DNA from: Planctomycetaceae bacterium
GTDB lineage: Bacteria; Planctomycetota; Phycisphaerae; Phycisphaerales; SM1A02
Length of the DNA stretch: 64,000 nt
Assembly: GCA_002684855.1 (NCBI GenBank)
Contig: NYWD01000069.1
Span: forward strand, 23,729 to 87,728
Reading direction: 5' to 3'
A program made the translations under genes and the position numbers. Positions 9,684-18,655 of this stretch are shown in pieces. The first letter of the stretch is position 1. Every line of letters begins with the position of its first letter. The notes under the pieces were generated by a model. It worked only from the letters and a program-made list of their open reading frames with translations. It did not search any database and was not told the DNA's origin.

Positions 9684-10957
9684 ACGAAGGACCGAACCGG
9701 CGGACCGGATGCGCGTTGGTGGCCCTCGTCCTGCTGGGCGCGGCCTCGTCCGTCGTCGGGTGCGAGCGGGCGGCGGCGAAGACGACGACCAAGGCGAAGA
9801 AGTTGCCGCTTCCGGTCACGGCGGTGGCGTCCGACAAGATGGACGTTCCCGACATCCGGCGATATCCGGGGAACACCGTGGCCGTCCGTCAGGCCACGCT
9901 GGAGGCCCGGATCACCGGTTTTCTCGAGGAACGTCGCTTCGAAGAGGGCACGTCGGTCTCCGCCGGCGACACGATGTTCGTGATCGAACCGCCACCGTAC
10001 GAGGCGCAGGTCCTCGAAGCCGAAGGCCAGCTGTCGGCCGCCAGAGCCACCCTCGACACGGCGCGGATCGAGTTCGCCCGCAACGAACCGCTGGTCGCGT
10101 CCGGCGCCATCTCGGCCCAGGCGTTCGATCAGTACCGCGCCAATCTCGAGACGGCCGCCGCCCAGGTCCAGGTGGCCCAGGCGAACCTCATCGAGGCGGA
10201 GATCGATCTCGGCTACACGGAGGTCGTGGCGCCCTTCGACGGGCGGATCGGCCGGCGTTTCGTCGACGTCGGCAACCTGGTCGGTCCCGGCATCAACGAG
10301 GACCTCGCGCTGTTGGTGGACCTCGACCCGATGCGGGTGGTCTTCCAGCCCGCGGGGACCGAGCTTCCGGACTTTCTCGTCGCCTGGCCCGCGACCGACG
10401 TCGCCGTCAAGGTCACGGTTCGCGGCACCACCACCTCCCGGGCCTACGAAGGTTCGCTCGACCTCGTGGACAACGAGGCCGCCACCGACAGTTCGACCTT
10501 CATCGCCCGTGCGAGTTTCCCGAACACCGACCTGCGACTGGTGCCCGGTCTGTTCGCCGACGTGGAGGTGGATCTGGGCACGCTGCCCGGGCGGGTGGTC
10601 GTCCCGGTCGAGGCGATCCAGACCGAGCCGCAGCAGGCCTTCGTCTGGACGGTGAAGGAGGACGAGCTGGTCCGCGCCAACGTGGCCCTGGGTCCCCAGT
10701 GGAAGGACCTCCGGGTCGTGACCGGTCTGGATCCGGGTGTCCCGGTGGTGGTCGAGGGGAATCCCTACATGCTGAAGTCCGATGTCACGGTCCGGGCCAA
10801 GACCGTGTCGATGGACGCGTGGCGGAAGGAGGTCGCCGACAAGAAGAAGGAGGCGGCCGATCCGTCGAAGGGTGGGAAGCACCCGGGCCAGAGTCACGTC
10901 GCCAAGCAGGCGATCCATCCCGAGGCCGCCAGCGGTCACGAGGGAACGTCGAAGTGA
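9680..10957 (+). CDS. RND efflux periplasmic adaptor subunit (MFP, AcrA/MexA-like)
   Basis: ATGA overlap with the upstream gene; lipobox-like SSVVGC; ARITGFLEERRFEEGTSVSAGDTMFVIEPPPYEAQV and the DLGYTEVVAPFDGRIGRR hairpin/lipoyl motifs. Confidence 0.9.
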   Translation: MNEGPNRRTGCALVALVLLGAASSVVGCERAAAKTTTKAKKLPLPVTAVASDKMDVPDIRRYPGNTVAVRQATLEARITGFLEERRFEEGTSVSAGDTMFVIEPPPYEAQVLEAEGQLSAARATLDTARIEFARNEPLVASGAISAQAFDQYRANLETAAAQVQVAQANLIEAEIDLGYTEVVAPFDGRIGRRFVDVGNLVGPGINEDLALLVDLDPMRVVFQPAGTELPDFLVAWPATDVAVKVTVRGTTTSRAYEGSLDLVDNEAATDSSTFIARASFPNTDLRLVPGLFADVEVDLGTLPGRVVVPVEAIQTEPQQAFVWTVKEDELVRANVALGPQWKDLRVVTGLDPGVPVVVEGNPYMLKSDVTVRAKTVSMDAWRKEVADKKKEAADPSKGGKHPGQSHVAKQAIHPEAASGHEGTSK

Positions 10958-10991
10958 TCGTGCACCGATCCGCCCATTCCGGGAGCGCCGC

Positions 10992-13900
10992 GTGACCCGC
11001 TTCTTCATCGCCAGGCCGATCTTCGCCACCGCGATCGCGATCCTCATGGTCGTGGTCGGCATGGTCTCCATCTACACCCTGCCGGTCGCGTTGTTCCCGC
11101 CGATCGTGCCGCCGACGGTGCAGATCACCGCCGGCTACCCCGGCTCGAGCGCCGACGTGGTGGCGCGGGTGATCACCACGCCGTTGGAGCAGCAGATCAA
11201 CGGGGTCGAGGGCATGATCTACATGTCGAGCAACTCGACCTCGAACGGCGCGAGCGCGATCACCGTGACCTTCGAGGTCGGATACGACGTCGACATCGGC
11301 GCGGTGGACATCCAGAACAAGGTCCAGACCGCGTTGGGGCAGCTTCCGGAGGTCACCCAGCGGTCCGGGGTCGCGATCAACAAGGCCGAGACGGACATCA
11401 CCTGTCTGCTCACCCTCTACGACCCGACCGGGAACTACGACAGCGCGTTCCTCGGCAACTGGGCCCAGATCAACCTCGTCGACGCCCTGAACCGCCTGCC
11501 GGGTGCGGGACAGGTCACGAACTTCGGTTTCCTCGAGTATTCGATCCGGATATGGCTGGACCCCGACAAGATGTCGGCGACGGGCATCACGCCCAACCAG
11601 GTGGTGAGCGCGGTCCAGGCGCAGAACGTCGACGTCGCCGCGGGGCAGATCGGGGCTCCGCCCCTCCCCGACACCACCGCGTTCACCTACCAGTTGACCA
11701 CCCTGGGCCAGCTCCGCGAGGCCGAGGACTTCGGGGAGATCGTGGTCGCGGTGCGCGACGGGGGCGTGGTCCAGATCAAGGACATCGGTCGCGTCGAGCT
11801 CGGCGCGCAATCCTACGCGTCATCCACCCGCTACCAGAACCAGCCCACGGCGCTGCTCGGCATCTTCCAGCGATCGGGCGCCAACGCGATCCAGCTCAGC
11901 AACCAGATCCAGGGCCTGATCGAGGATCTCAAGGCGAAGGGCCGCTTCCCCGACGGCGTCGAGGCGCTGATCACCTACGACAGCACCGACTTCGTCAAGG
12001 ACAGCATGAAGGAACTGGTGATCACGCTGCTCGAGGCCATCGGGCTGGTGGTGATCGTGGTGTTCGTGTTCCTGCAGAGCTGGCGGACGACCATCATCCC
12101 GATCATCGCGATCCCCGTGTCGCTGGTCGCGACCTTCGCCATCCTCGCGGCGTTCGGATTCTCGATCAACACCCTGACCCTCCTCGGCCTGGTGCTCGCG
12201 GTGGGACTGGTGGTGGATGATGCGATCGTCGTCGTCGAGAACGTGGAGCGGCAGCTGGAGTCCGGACTCGCCAGGCGTCCCGCCGCGATCGCCGCCATGC
12301 GCGAAGTCACGCCGCCGATCGTCGCGACGACCGCGGTGCTGATGGCGGTCTTCGTGCCCACGGCGTTCATGCCGGGCATCGCGGGGCAGCTCTACAACCA
12401 GTTCGCGCTGACCATCGCCTTCTCGGTCGCCATCTCGGCGTTCAACTCCCTGAGCCTGAGTCCGGCCCTCTCCGGCGTGCTGCTCCGGCACACGTCGCGG
12501 GAGGATCGCATCAAGCCCTTCCGGATGTTCAACGAGGGCTTCGACCGGGTGTCGAGCGGCTTCAGTCGGTTCGTCGGGATGCTGGGACGCCGTCTCTGGT
12601 GGGCGGTGCTGATCGCGTTCGCGGCGCTCGTGCTCCTGACCTTCAACCGGTTCAAGGAGACGCCCACCGGCTTCGTTCCGCAGGAGGACCAGGGATGGTT
12701 CTTCGTGTTCATCGCCATGCCGAGCGGTTCCTCTCTGGAACGGACCGAGGCCGCCTGCGCCCAGGCGGGGGAGATCCTGATGGAGATGCCGGGCGTGCGC
12801 TACGTCAACACCGTCGCGGGCTACAACTTCCTCGACGCGTACGCGGACTCCGCCACGGGCGTGGTCTTCGCGATCCTCGATCCCTTCGCGGAACGCACCG
12901 TCGCCGACCAGCAGGTGCCCGGCGTGATCGAGGCGGCGAAACGAGAACTGTTCGCGATCGAAGGGGCCACGTGCATCCCGATCAATCCGCCCCCGATCCC
13001 CGGACTCGGTTCGACCGGTGGATTCCAGTTCGAGATCCTGGACCAGTTGAACCGCGGTTCCGATGCGCTGCTGGCGGCGACCCTCGAGTTCATCGAGAAG
13101 GCGGAGGCGCGACCCGAGATCGGCAACCTGCTCTGCGACTTCAAGACCGACGTCCCGCAGGTCGATCTGGAGATCGACCGGGTCGAGGCGACCCGGCTCG
13201 GCCTCTCGATGGCGGACGTCTTCCAGACGCTCCAGGTCCATCTCGGCGGTTTCTACGTCAACAACTGGAACAAGTACAACCAGGTCTACCAGGTGAACCT
13301 CCAGGCGGAGGGCGCCGATCGCATGTCCTTCGAGGACATCCTCGCTCTTCGCGTGCAGAACGAAGAGGGCGACCAGGTGCCGCTCTCGCAGTTCGTGACC
13401 CTGAAGCAGGACGCCGGGCCGATGAACATCGCCCACTACAACCTCTACGAGTCGGCGCAGGTCATCGGCGGCCCGGCCAAGGGCAGGTCCGGTGGCGAGG
13501 CGGTGAAGGCGATGATGGAGACCGCGGAGGCCGAACTCGCGCCGGAGGGCTGGGGATTCGAGTGGACGGGGACCGTCTACCAGCAGTTGAAGGTCGGCAA
13601 CATCGCGCCGATCATCTTCGGGCTCTCGCTCATCACGATCTTCCTGGTGCTCGCGGCGCTCTACGAGAGCTGGGCGATGCCGTTCGTGATCCTGCTCTCC
13701 GTCCCGCTCGCGGTGCTCGGGGCCCTCATCGCCCTCGACATCCGGATGCTCCCGCTCGACGTCTACGGCCAGATCGGACTGCTGATGCTGGTGGGTCTCG
13801 CGGCCAAGAACGCGATCCTGATCGTCGAATTCGCCAAATCGCTCCGCGAGGAGGGATCCGGGATCATCGAGGCCGCGATGGAGGCGGTCCGTCTCCGACT

Positions 13901-14153
13901 CCGGCCGATCCTGATGACCGCGTTCGCCTTCATCCTCGGCGTGCTTCCGCTGGTGTTCGCGACCGGACCCGGCGCGAACGCCCGGCACTCGATCGGCACG
14001 ACGGTGCTGGGCGGGATGATCGCATCGACCTTCCTGAGCCTGCTCATCGTGCCGGTGATCTACATCGTCGTGGAGTTCGCACGCGAACGGATCTTCGGCA
14101 TCCGGAGCGACGATCCGGCACCGGGCGAGGCCTCGTCCGGGACGTCCGCCTGA
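10992..14153 (+). CDS. RND efflux permease, HAE1/AcrB-like
   Basis: GTG start VTRFFIARPIFATAIAILMVVVGM; LVLAVGLVVDDAIVVVENVER; GLAAKNAILIVEFAK. Confidence 0.95.
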   Translation: MTRFFIARPIFATAIAILMVVVGMVSIYTLPVALFPPIVPPTVQITAGYPGSSADVVARVITTPLEQQINGVEGMIYMSSNSTSNGASAITVTFEVGYDVDIGAVDIQNKVQTALGQLPEVTQRSGVAINKAETDITCLLTLYDPTGNYDSAFLGNWAQINLVDALNRLPGAGQVTNFGFLEYSIRIWLDPDKMSATGITPNQVVSAVQAQNVDVAAGQIGAPPLPDTTAFTYQLTTLGQLREAEDFGEIVVAVRDGGVVQIKDIGRVELGAQSYASSTRYQNQPTALLGIFQRSGANAIQLSNQIQGLIEDLKAKGRFPDGVEALITYDSTDFVKDSMKELVITLLEAIGLVVIVVFVFLQSWRTTIIPIIAIPVSLVATFAILAAFGFSINTLTLLGLVLAVGLVVDDAIVVVENVERQLESGLARRPAAIAAMREVTPPIVATTAVLMAVFVPTAFMPGIAGQLYNQFALTIAFSVAISAFNSLSLSPALSGVLLRHTSREDRIKPFRMFNEGFDRVSSGFSRFVGMLGRRLWWAVLIAFAALVLLTFNRFKETPTGFVPQEDQGWFFVFIAMPSGSSLERTEAACAQAGEILMEMPGVRYVNTVAGYNFLDAYADSATGVVFAILDPFAERTVADQQVPGVIEAAKRELFAIEGATCIPINPPPIPGLGSTGGFQFEILDQLNRGSDALLAATLEFIEKAEARPEIGNLLCDFKTDVPQVDLEIDRVEATRLGLSMADVFQTLQVHLGGFYVNNWNKYNQVYQVNLQAEGADRMSFEDILALRVQNEEGDQVPLSQFVTLKQDAGPMNIAHYNLYESAQVIGGPAKGRSGGEAVKAMMETAEAELAPEGWGFEWTGTVYQQLKVGNIAPIIFGLSLITIFLVLAALYESWAMPFVILLSVPLAVLGALIALDIRMLPLDVYGQIGLLMLVGLAAKNAILIVEFAKSLREEGSGIIEAAMEAVRLRLRPILMTAFAFILGVLPLVFATGPGANARHSIGTTVLGGMIASTFLSLLIVPVIYIVVEFARERIFGIRSDDPAPGEASSGTSA

Positions 14154-14231
14154 TCGATCCCGGGCGGTGCGGTCCGGCTCGGCCCGCGAAGAGGGGCTTG
14201 CGAAGCGCTCCGTTTCCGATACCGTCGAGGC

Positions 14232-15731
14232 ATGAAGAACCCATCCGTACCCAGTCGTCGCGACTTCATCGCCGTCTCCGCGGTGGGAGCCGCGGGAGCC
14301 TTCATCCGCGGGAATCCCGCTTCGGCGGGACAGGACGAGGATGCCGCGAACGCGGATCCACCGAAGGCGGACGACGAGATCCGGGTCGCCGTGATCGGGC
14401 TTCGGGGCCGTGGCTGGAACCATGCGATGGGCTTCGCCCGGCTTCCCGGGGTCCGCGTGGTCGCGCTCTGCGACGTCGACTCCGAGGTCCTCGGGCGGCG
14501 CGTGGCGGAGTGTGCGGCGGGTGGCGAGAACCGGCCCGGTTTCAAGGTGGACGCGACGGGCGACGCCCGCACGCTGCTCGATCGGGACGACGTGGACGTG
14601 ATCGCGATCGCGACGCCGAACCACACCCATTCGATGCTCGCGTGCTGGGCGCTCGACGCGGGCAAGCACGTCTACTGCGAGAAGCCGGTCTCCCACGTGG
14701 TCGAGGAGGGACGGCGGATCGTCGACGCGGCGAACCGCACCGGACTGGTCTGCGCCAGCGGGACCCAGGGACGTTCCGCGACCAGCGTCCGGGACGCGAT
14801 GGCGTTCGTCCACGCCGGCGGACTGGGAAAGGTCCACTGCTCGCGAGGCCTCTGCTACAAGCCGAGGCGGTCCATCGGCGCGGACACCCGCCCGCGATTC
14901 GCCCCCGCGGCCGTCGACTACGACCGCTGGCTCGGTCCGGTCGCCTACCGGGCGCTGCGACGACCACGACTCCACTACGACTGGCACTGGGATCTCCACA
15001 CCGGTAACGGCGATCTCGGGAACCAGGGGATCCACCAGATGGACATCGCCCGCTGGGCGCTCGAGGCCGACGCCATGCCGGCACGCGTCGATTCCGTCGG
15101 CGGTCGGCTCGGCTACGTCGACGCGGGCGACTCGCCGAACACCCAGGTCGCGGTGTTCGACTGTGGCGGAACGCCGCTGGTCTTCGAGGTCCGCGGCCTG
15201 CCGAAGGACAAGGCGTCCCAATCGGGAAGGTGGGAGATGGATCGCTACGAAGGGCAGTCGATCGGAAACGTGATCCACGGCGAGAACGGCATGGTCCGGG
15301 TGTCGAACTCCTACAACTGGGCGGACTTCGTCGATCTCGACGGCGTGAAGCAGCGGGAATGGAAGGGGGGCGGGGATCACTTCGCCAACTTCATCGAGGC
15401 GGTGCGGGCCGACGACCCGACGATCCTCAACGCGCCGATCGAGGACGGGCATCTCTCCTCCGCGTTCTGCCACCTCGGAATCCTCTCCCATGTCCTGGGT
15501 GAAGCGGCCGCGCCGGCGACCGTCGACGCCGCGTGGAGCGGTGACGCGATCGCGCTCGACGGCTGGCGCCGCATGAAGGCGCACCTCGACGCGAACCAGG
15601 TCGATCTCGCGGCGACCCCGGTCACGCTGGGGCGGACGCTCCGGGTCACGCCGTCGGGCGACGCGGTGGTGGGCGATTCCGAAGCCACCGCGATGCTCGT
15701 TCGGAACGCCCGCGCACCCTATGCCTTCTGA
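14232..15731 (+). CDS. TAT-exported Gfo/Idh/MocA family oxidoreductase
   Basis: SRRDFIAVSAVGAAGAF twin-arginine leader; VAVIGLRGRGWNHAMGFARLPGVRVVALCDVD and GKHVYCEKPVSH motifs. Confidence 0.9.
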   Translation: MKNPSVPSRRDFIAVSAVGAAGAFIRGNPASAGQDEDAANADPPKADDEIRVAVIGLRGRGWNHAMGFARLPGVRVVALCDVDSEVLGRRVAECAAGGENRPGFKVDATGDARTLLDRDDVDVIAIATPNHTHSMLACWALDAGKHVYCEKPVSHVVEEGRRIVDAANRTGLVCASGTQGRSATSVRDAMAFVHAGGLGKVHCSRGLCYKPRRSIGADTRPRFAPAAVDYDRWLGPVAYRALRRPRLHYDWHWDLHTGNGDLGNQGIHQMDIARWALEADAMPARVDSVGGRLGYVDAGDSPNTQVAVFDCGGTPLVFEVRGLPKDKASQSGRWEMDRYEGQSIGNVIHGENGMVRVSNSYNWADFVDLDGVKQREWKGGGDHFANFIEAVRADDPTILNAPIEDGHLSSAFCHLGILSHVLGEAAAPATVDAAWSGDAIALDGWRRMKAHLDANQVDLAATPVTLGRTLRVTPSGDAVVGDSEATAMLVRNARAPYAF

Positions 15732-15753
15732 ATCCGGTCCCGGAGCCGATGCC

Positions 15754-17511
15754 ATGGCGGACAACACCGACTCCTCGCGACGGCACTTCCTGGCGGGCAC
15801 GGCCGCATCCCTGGTCGCGGTTCCCGCCGCGTTCGCCGCCGCGATGCGATCGCACCCCGCCGTCGCGGGACATGGGCGGTCGGATCTTCGATTCGGCATG
15901 GTCACGTATCTCTGGGGTCGTGACCTCCCGCTCCCCGCGCTGATCGGCGCGTGCGAGGACGCCGGTCTCGACGGCGTGGAGCTTCGAACGACGCACGCCC
16001 ACGCGGTGGAGCGGGGGCTCGACGCCGCGGCGCGACGGACGGTCCGCGATCGCTTCGGCGCGTCGCCGGTGGAGATCGTCGGGATCGGCAGCGACGAACG
16101 CTTCGATTCCCCCGATCCGGACCGGCTCGCCGCCGCGAAACGGGCGACCCTCGACTTTCTCGAACTCTCGGCGGCCGTCGGCGGCGGTGGCGTCAAGGTC
16201 AAGCCGGATTCGTTCCACCGAGGCGTGGACCCCGACCGCACCATCGAGCAGATCGGCCGGAGCCTCGGTGAGCTGGGGCCCGCCGCCTCGGATCTCGGGC
16301 AGGAGCTTCGGCTCGAGGTCCACGGCCAGTGCGCCGATCCGGCGATCATCGAGCGGATCATCGAGATCGCGGATCATCCCGCGGTCCGGGTCTGCTGGAA
16401 CTCGAATCCGCGTGATCTGCGCGGGCGCGGTTTCTCGCGTCACTACGACATGCTTCGTCCGCACTTCGGCGGGACGGTGCACGTCCGCGAGCTGGGCGAC
16501 GGGCGATATCCCTCCGCCGACCTGATCCGGAGACTCGTGGACGACGGATATCCGGGGATGGTGCTGCTGGAGGCGCACACGCCGCGACCACGACATCTGG
16601 TCAGCGCGCTCGGGAACCAGCAGGCGATGGCGGCGGCGATGGCGGCGGATCGGCGACACCGGTCCGAGGAGCCCGTCGGGGGGATCCGGATCGCCCCGCG
16701 GCGTCGCGCACCGAACATGCTCGACGTCCGGGCCGGGGACGAACTGGTGGCGACGGTCCGGCTCGGTTCCGCGGAGCGGACGCCGACGGTGTTCCCGTTG
16801 AATGCGCCGGGGGAACGCCTGGCGATCCGTGGATTCCCCTTCGCGCGGAATGCGGGGGATTCGACCGACCATCCGCACCATCGCGGACTCTGGTTCGCCC
16901 ACGGCGACGTCGACGGTCACGACTTCTGGCACGATCCGAAGTGCCGGGCGAAGGTGCGTGAGCACGTCATCGAGGACGATGCCATCCGATTCGTCGCGGA
17001 CTGGAGGCGGGACGGGCGTGCGATCGCGACCGAGACCCGGCGGATGCGCTTCTTCGCGACGCCGCGGCGCCATCGGATCGAGATCGAGCTGGAGCTGGCG
17101 CCGGTCGCGGAGTCGATGACGCTCGGTGACACGAAGGAAGGGACCTTCGGGCTCCGGCTCGCCCCGACCCTTCGCGTCGACGGCCCGGTGGCCCTCGGTC
17201 GGCTGGAGAACGCCGAGGGCCTGCTCGACGGCGAATGCTGGGGTCGCCGATCGGAATGGGTCATGGCGGAGGGCCCGATCGACGGCCGGCTGGTCCGGGT
17301 CCGGATCGACGATCTCGATCGCAATCCCCGGCATCCGACCTGGTGGCACGCCCGGAAGTACGGACTGCTGGCCGCCAATCCCTTCGGGCGACGGGCGTTC
17401 GAGGGTGGCGGGGAATCCGGCGCGATGACCGTCACCCGCGATGCGCCGCTGCGACTGGCCTACGCGGTGACGCTCGAGACCGGCGGGGCGTCGACCGCCG
17501 CGTCCGGCTGA
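15754..17511 (+). CDS. TAT-exported sugar phosphate isomerase/epimerase (TIM barrel) fused to a PmoA-like (DUF6807-type) domain
   Basis: SSRRHFLAGTAASLVAV twin-Arg leader; TIM-barrel segment LRFGMVTYLWGRDLPLPALIGACEDAGLDGVELR; C-terminal DHPHHRGLWFAHGDVDGHDFW...TKEGTFGLRLAP typical of PmoA-like proteins. Confidence 0.75.
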   Translation: MADNTDSSRRHFLAGTAASLVAVPAAFAAAMRSHPAVAGHGRSDLRFGMVTYLWGRDLPLPALIGACEDAGLDGVELRTTHAHAVERGLDAAARRTVRDRFGASPVEIVGIGSDERFDSPDPDRLAAAKRATLDFLELSAAVGGGGVKVKPDSFHRGVDPDRTIEQIGRSLGELGPAASDLGQELRLEVHGQCADPAIIERIIEIADHPAVRVCWNSNPRDLRGRGFSRHYDMLRPHFGGTVHVRELGDGRYPSADLIRRLVDDGYPGMVLLEAHTPRPRHLVSALGNQQAMAAAMAADRRHRSEEPVGGIRIAPRRRAPNMLDVRAGDELVATVRLGSAERTPTVFPLNAPGERLAIRGFPFARNAGDSTDHPHHRGLWFAHGDVDGHDFWHDPKCRAKVREHVIEDDAIRFVADWRRDGRAIATETRRMRFFATPRRHRIEIELELAPVAESMTLGDTKEGTFGLRLAPTLRVDGPVALGRLENAEGLLDGECWGRRSEWVMAEGPIDGRLVRVRIDDLDRNPRHPTWWHARKYGLLAANPFGRRAFEGGGESGAMTVTRDAPLRLAYAVTLETGGASTAASG

Positions 17512-17549
17512 CCGGCGACCGGCGAGGCCGGTCCGCGTAGCATGTCCGG

Positions 17550-18485
17550 ATGCGGGTCATCAGTCTGCTGCCGTCGGCCACCGAAGTCCTCTGCGCGGTC
17601 GGCGGGGAGTCGCTGCTGGTCGGTCGGAGCCACGAATGCGACTTTCCCGCGTCGGTCGGGGACCGCCCGGTGCTGACCGCGGCGAGGACCCACGCGGATT
17701 CCAGCGCGGCGATCGACCTCGAGGTCCGCGAGGCCCTCGGCGGCGAGGGGTCCGCCTCCGCGAGCCTCTATCTGCTCGACGTCGAACGGATGGTCGCGCT
17801 CCGCCCCGACGTGATCCTCACCCAGGATCTCTGCGAGGTCTGCTCGATCGACCTGGCCACGGTCCGCGGTGCGGCGGCATCGATGCCCGATCCGCCGGAG
17901 ATCGTGAGCCTCGATCCCCACACCCTGATGGACGTGTTCGACGACCTGCTGACGGTCGGCCGGGCGGTCGGTCGGGAACGCGAGGCGGAGCAGGCGATGG
18001 TCGAGGCCCGTGACGCCTACTGGTCGGCGGTCGACTACGTGAACCAGTACGTCCCGGGACCGGAGACCCTCTTCCTCGAATGGATGGATCCGCCCTTCGT
18101 CGGGGGACACTGGACGCCCGGGCTGATCGAGGAGGCGGGGGGTCGGCATTCGCTCAACCCGGTCGGCGCGAAGAGCCGCCAGGTGACGCCGGACGAGATC
18201 GTCGAGGCGGCCCCCGCCCGGATCGTGATTTGTCCCTGCGGATACGACCTCGACGCCGTCCGACGCGAACTTCCCGCGCTTCAGGCATCCGCGTGGTGGC
18301 GCGAACTCCCGGCGGTGCGGGACGGCGCACCGGGCGCGGTGGTGATGGTCGACGGCAACGCGATGTTCAATCGTCCGGGACCGCGACTGGTCGATGCGTT
18401 CCGCTGGCTGGTGTCCTGGTACAACGACCGACCCGAGGTGCTCCCCCCCGATTTCCCGGTGGAGCCCGTTTCCGTCCCATCCTGA
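17550..18485 (+). CDS. Cobalamin-binding / periplasmic substrate-binding protein (BtuF-like)
   Basis: MRVISLLPSATEVLCAVGGESLLVGRSHECDFP and LRPDVILTQDLCEVC are typical of this family. Confidence 0.8.
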   Translation: MRVISLLPSATEVLCAVGGESLLVGRSHECDFPASVGDRPVLTAARTHADSSAAIDLEVREALGGEGSASASLYLLDVERMVALRPDVILTQDLCEVCSIDLATVRGAAASMPDPPEIVSLDPHTLMDVFDDLLTVGRAVGREREAEQAMVEARDAYWSAVDYVNQYVPGPETLFLEWMDPPFVGGHWTPGLIEEAGGRHSLNPVGAKSRQVTPDEIVEAAPARIVICPCGYDLDAVRRELPALQASAWWRELPAVRDGAPGAVVMVDGNAMFNRPGPRLVDAFRWLVSWYNDRPEVLPPDFPVEPVSVPS

Positions 18486-18655
18486 CGGACCGGACGACCG
18501 TTCCTGCCCCTTCGGCAGTCCCGACCGCCTCGTTCCGCCCGAAATCGCGGTTGGCGTCGCTCCAGCGGGGTTCGGGCCGGCCATCGAACCGGCACGCAAG
18601 TTGCGTCCAGCAAGGGAGATCGACGCCGCCGGACCTTCGGGGCCGGACGTCGGGA

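Noticed and set aside
11820-16361. 1,513-aa minus-strand ORF
   Set aside because: Antisense to the AcrB-like permease, Gfo/Idh gene and isomerase; composition-driven.
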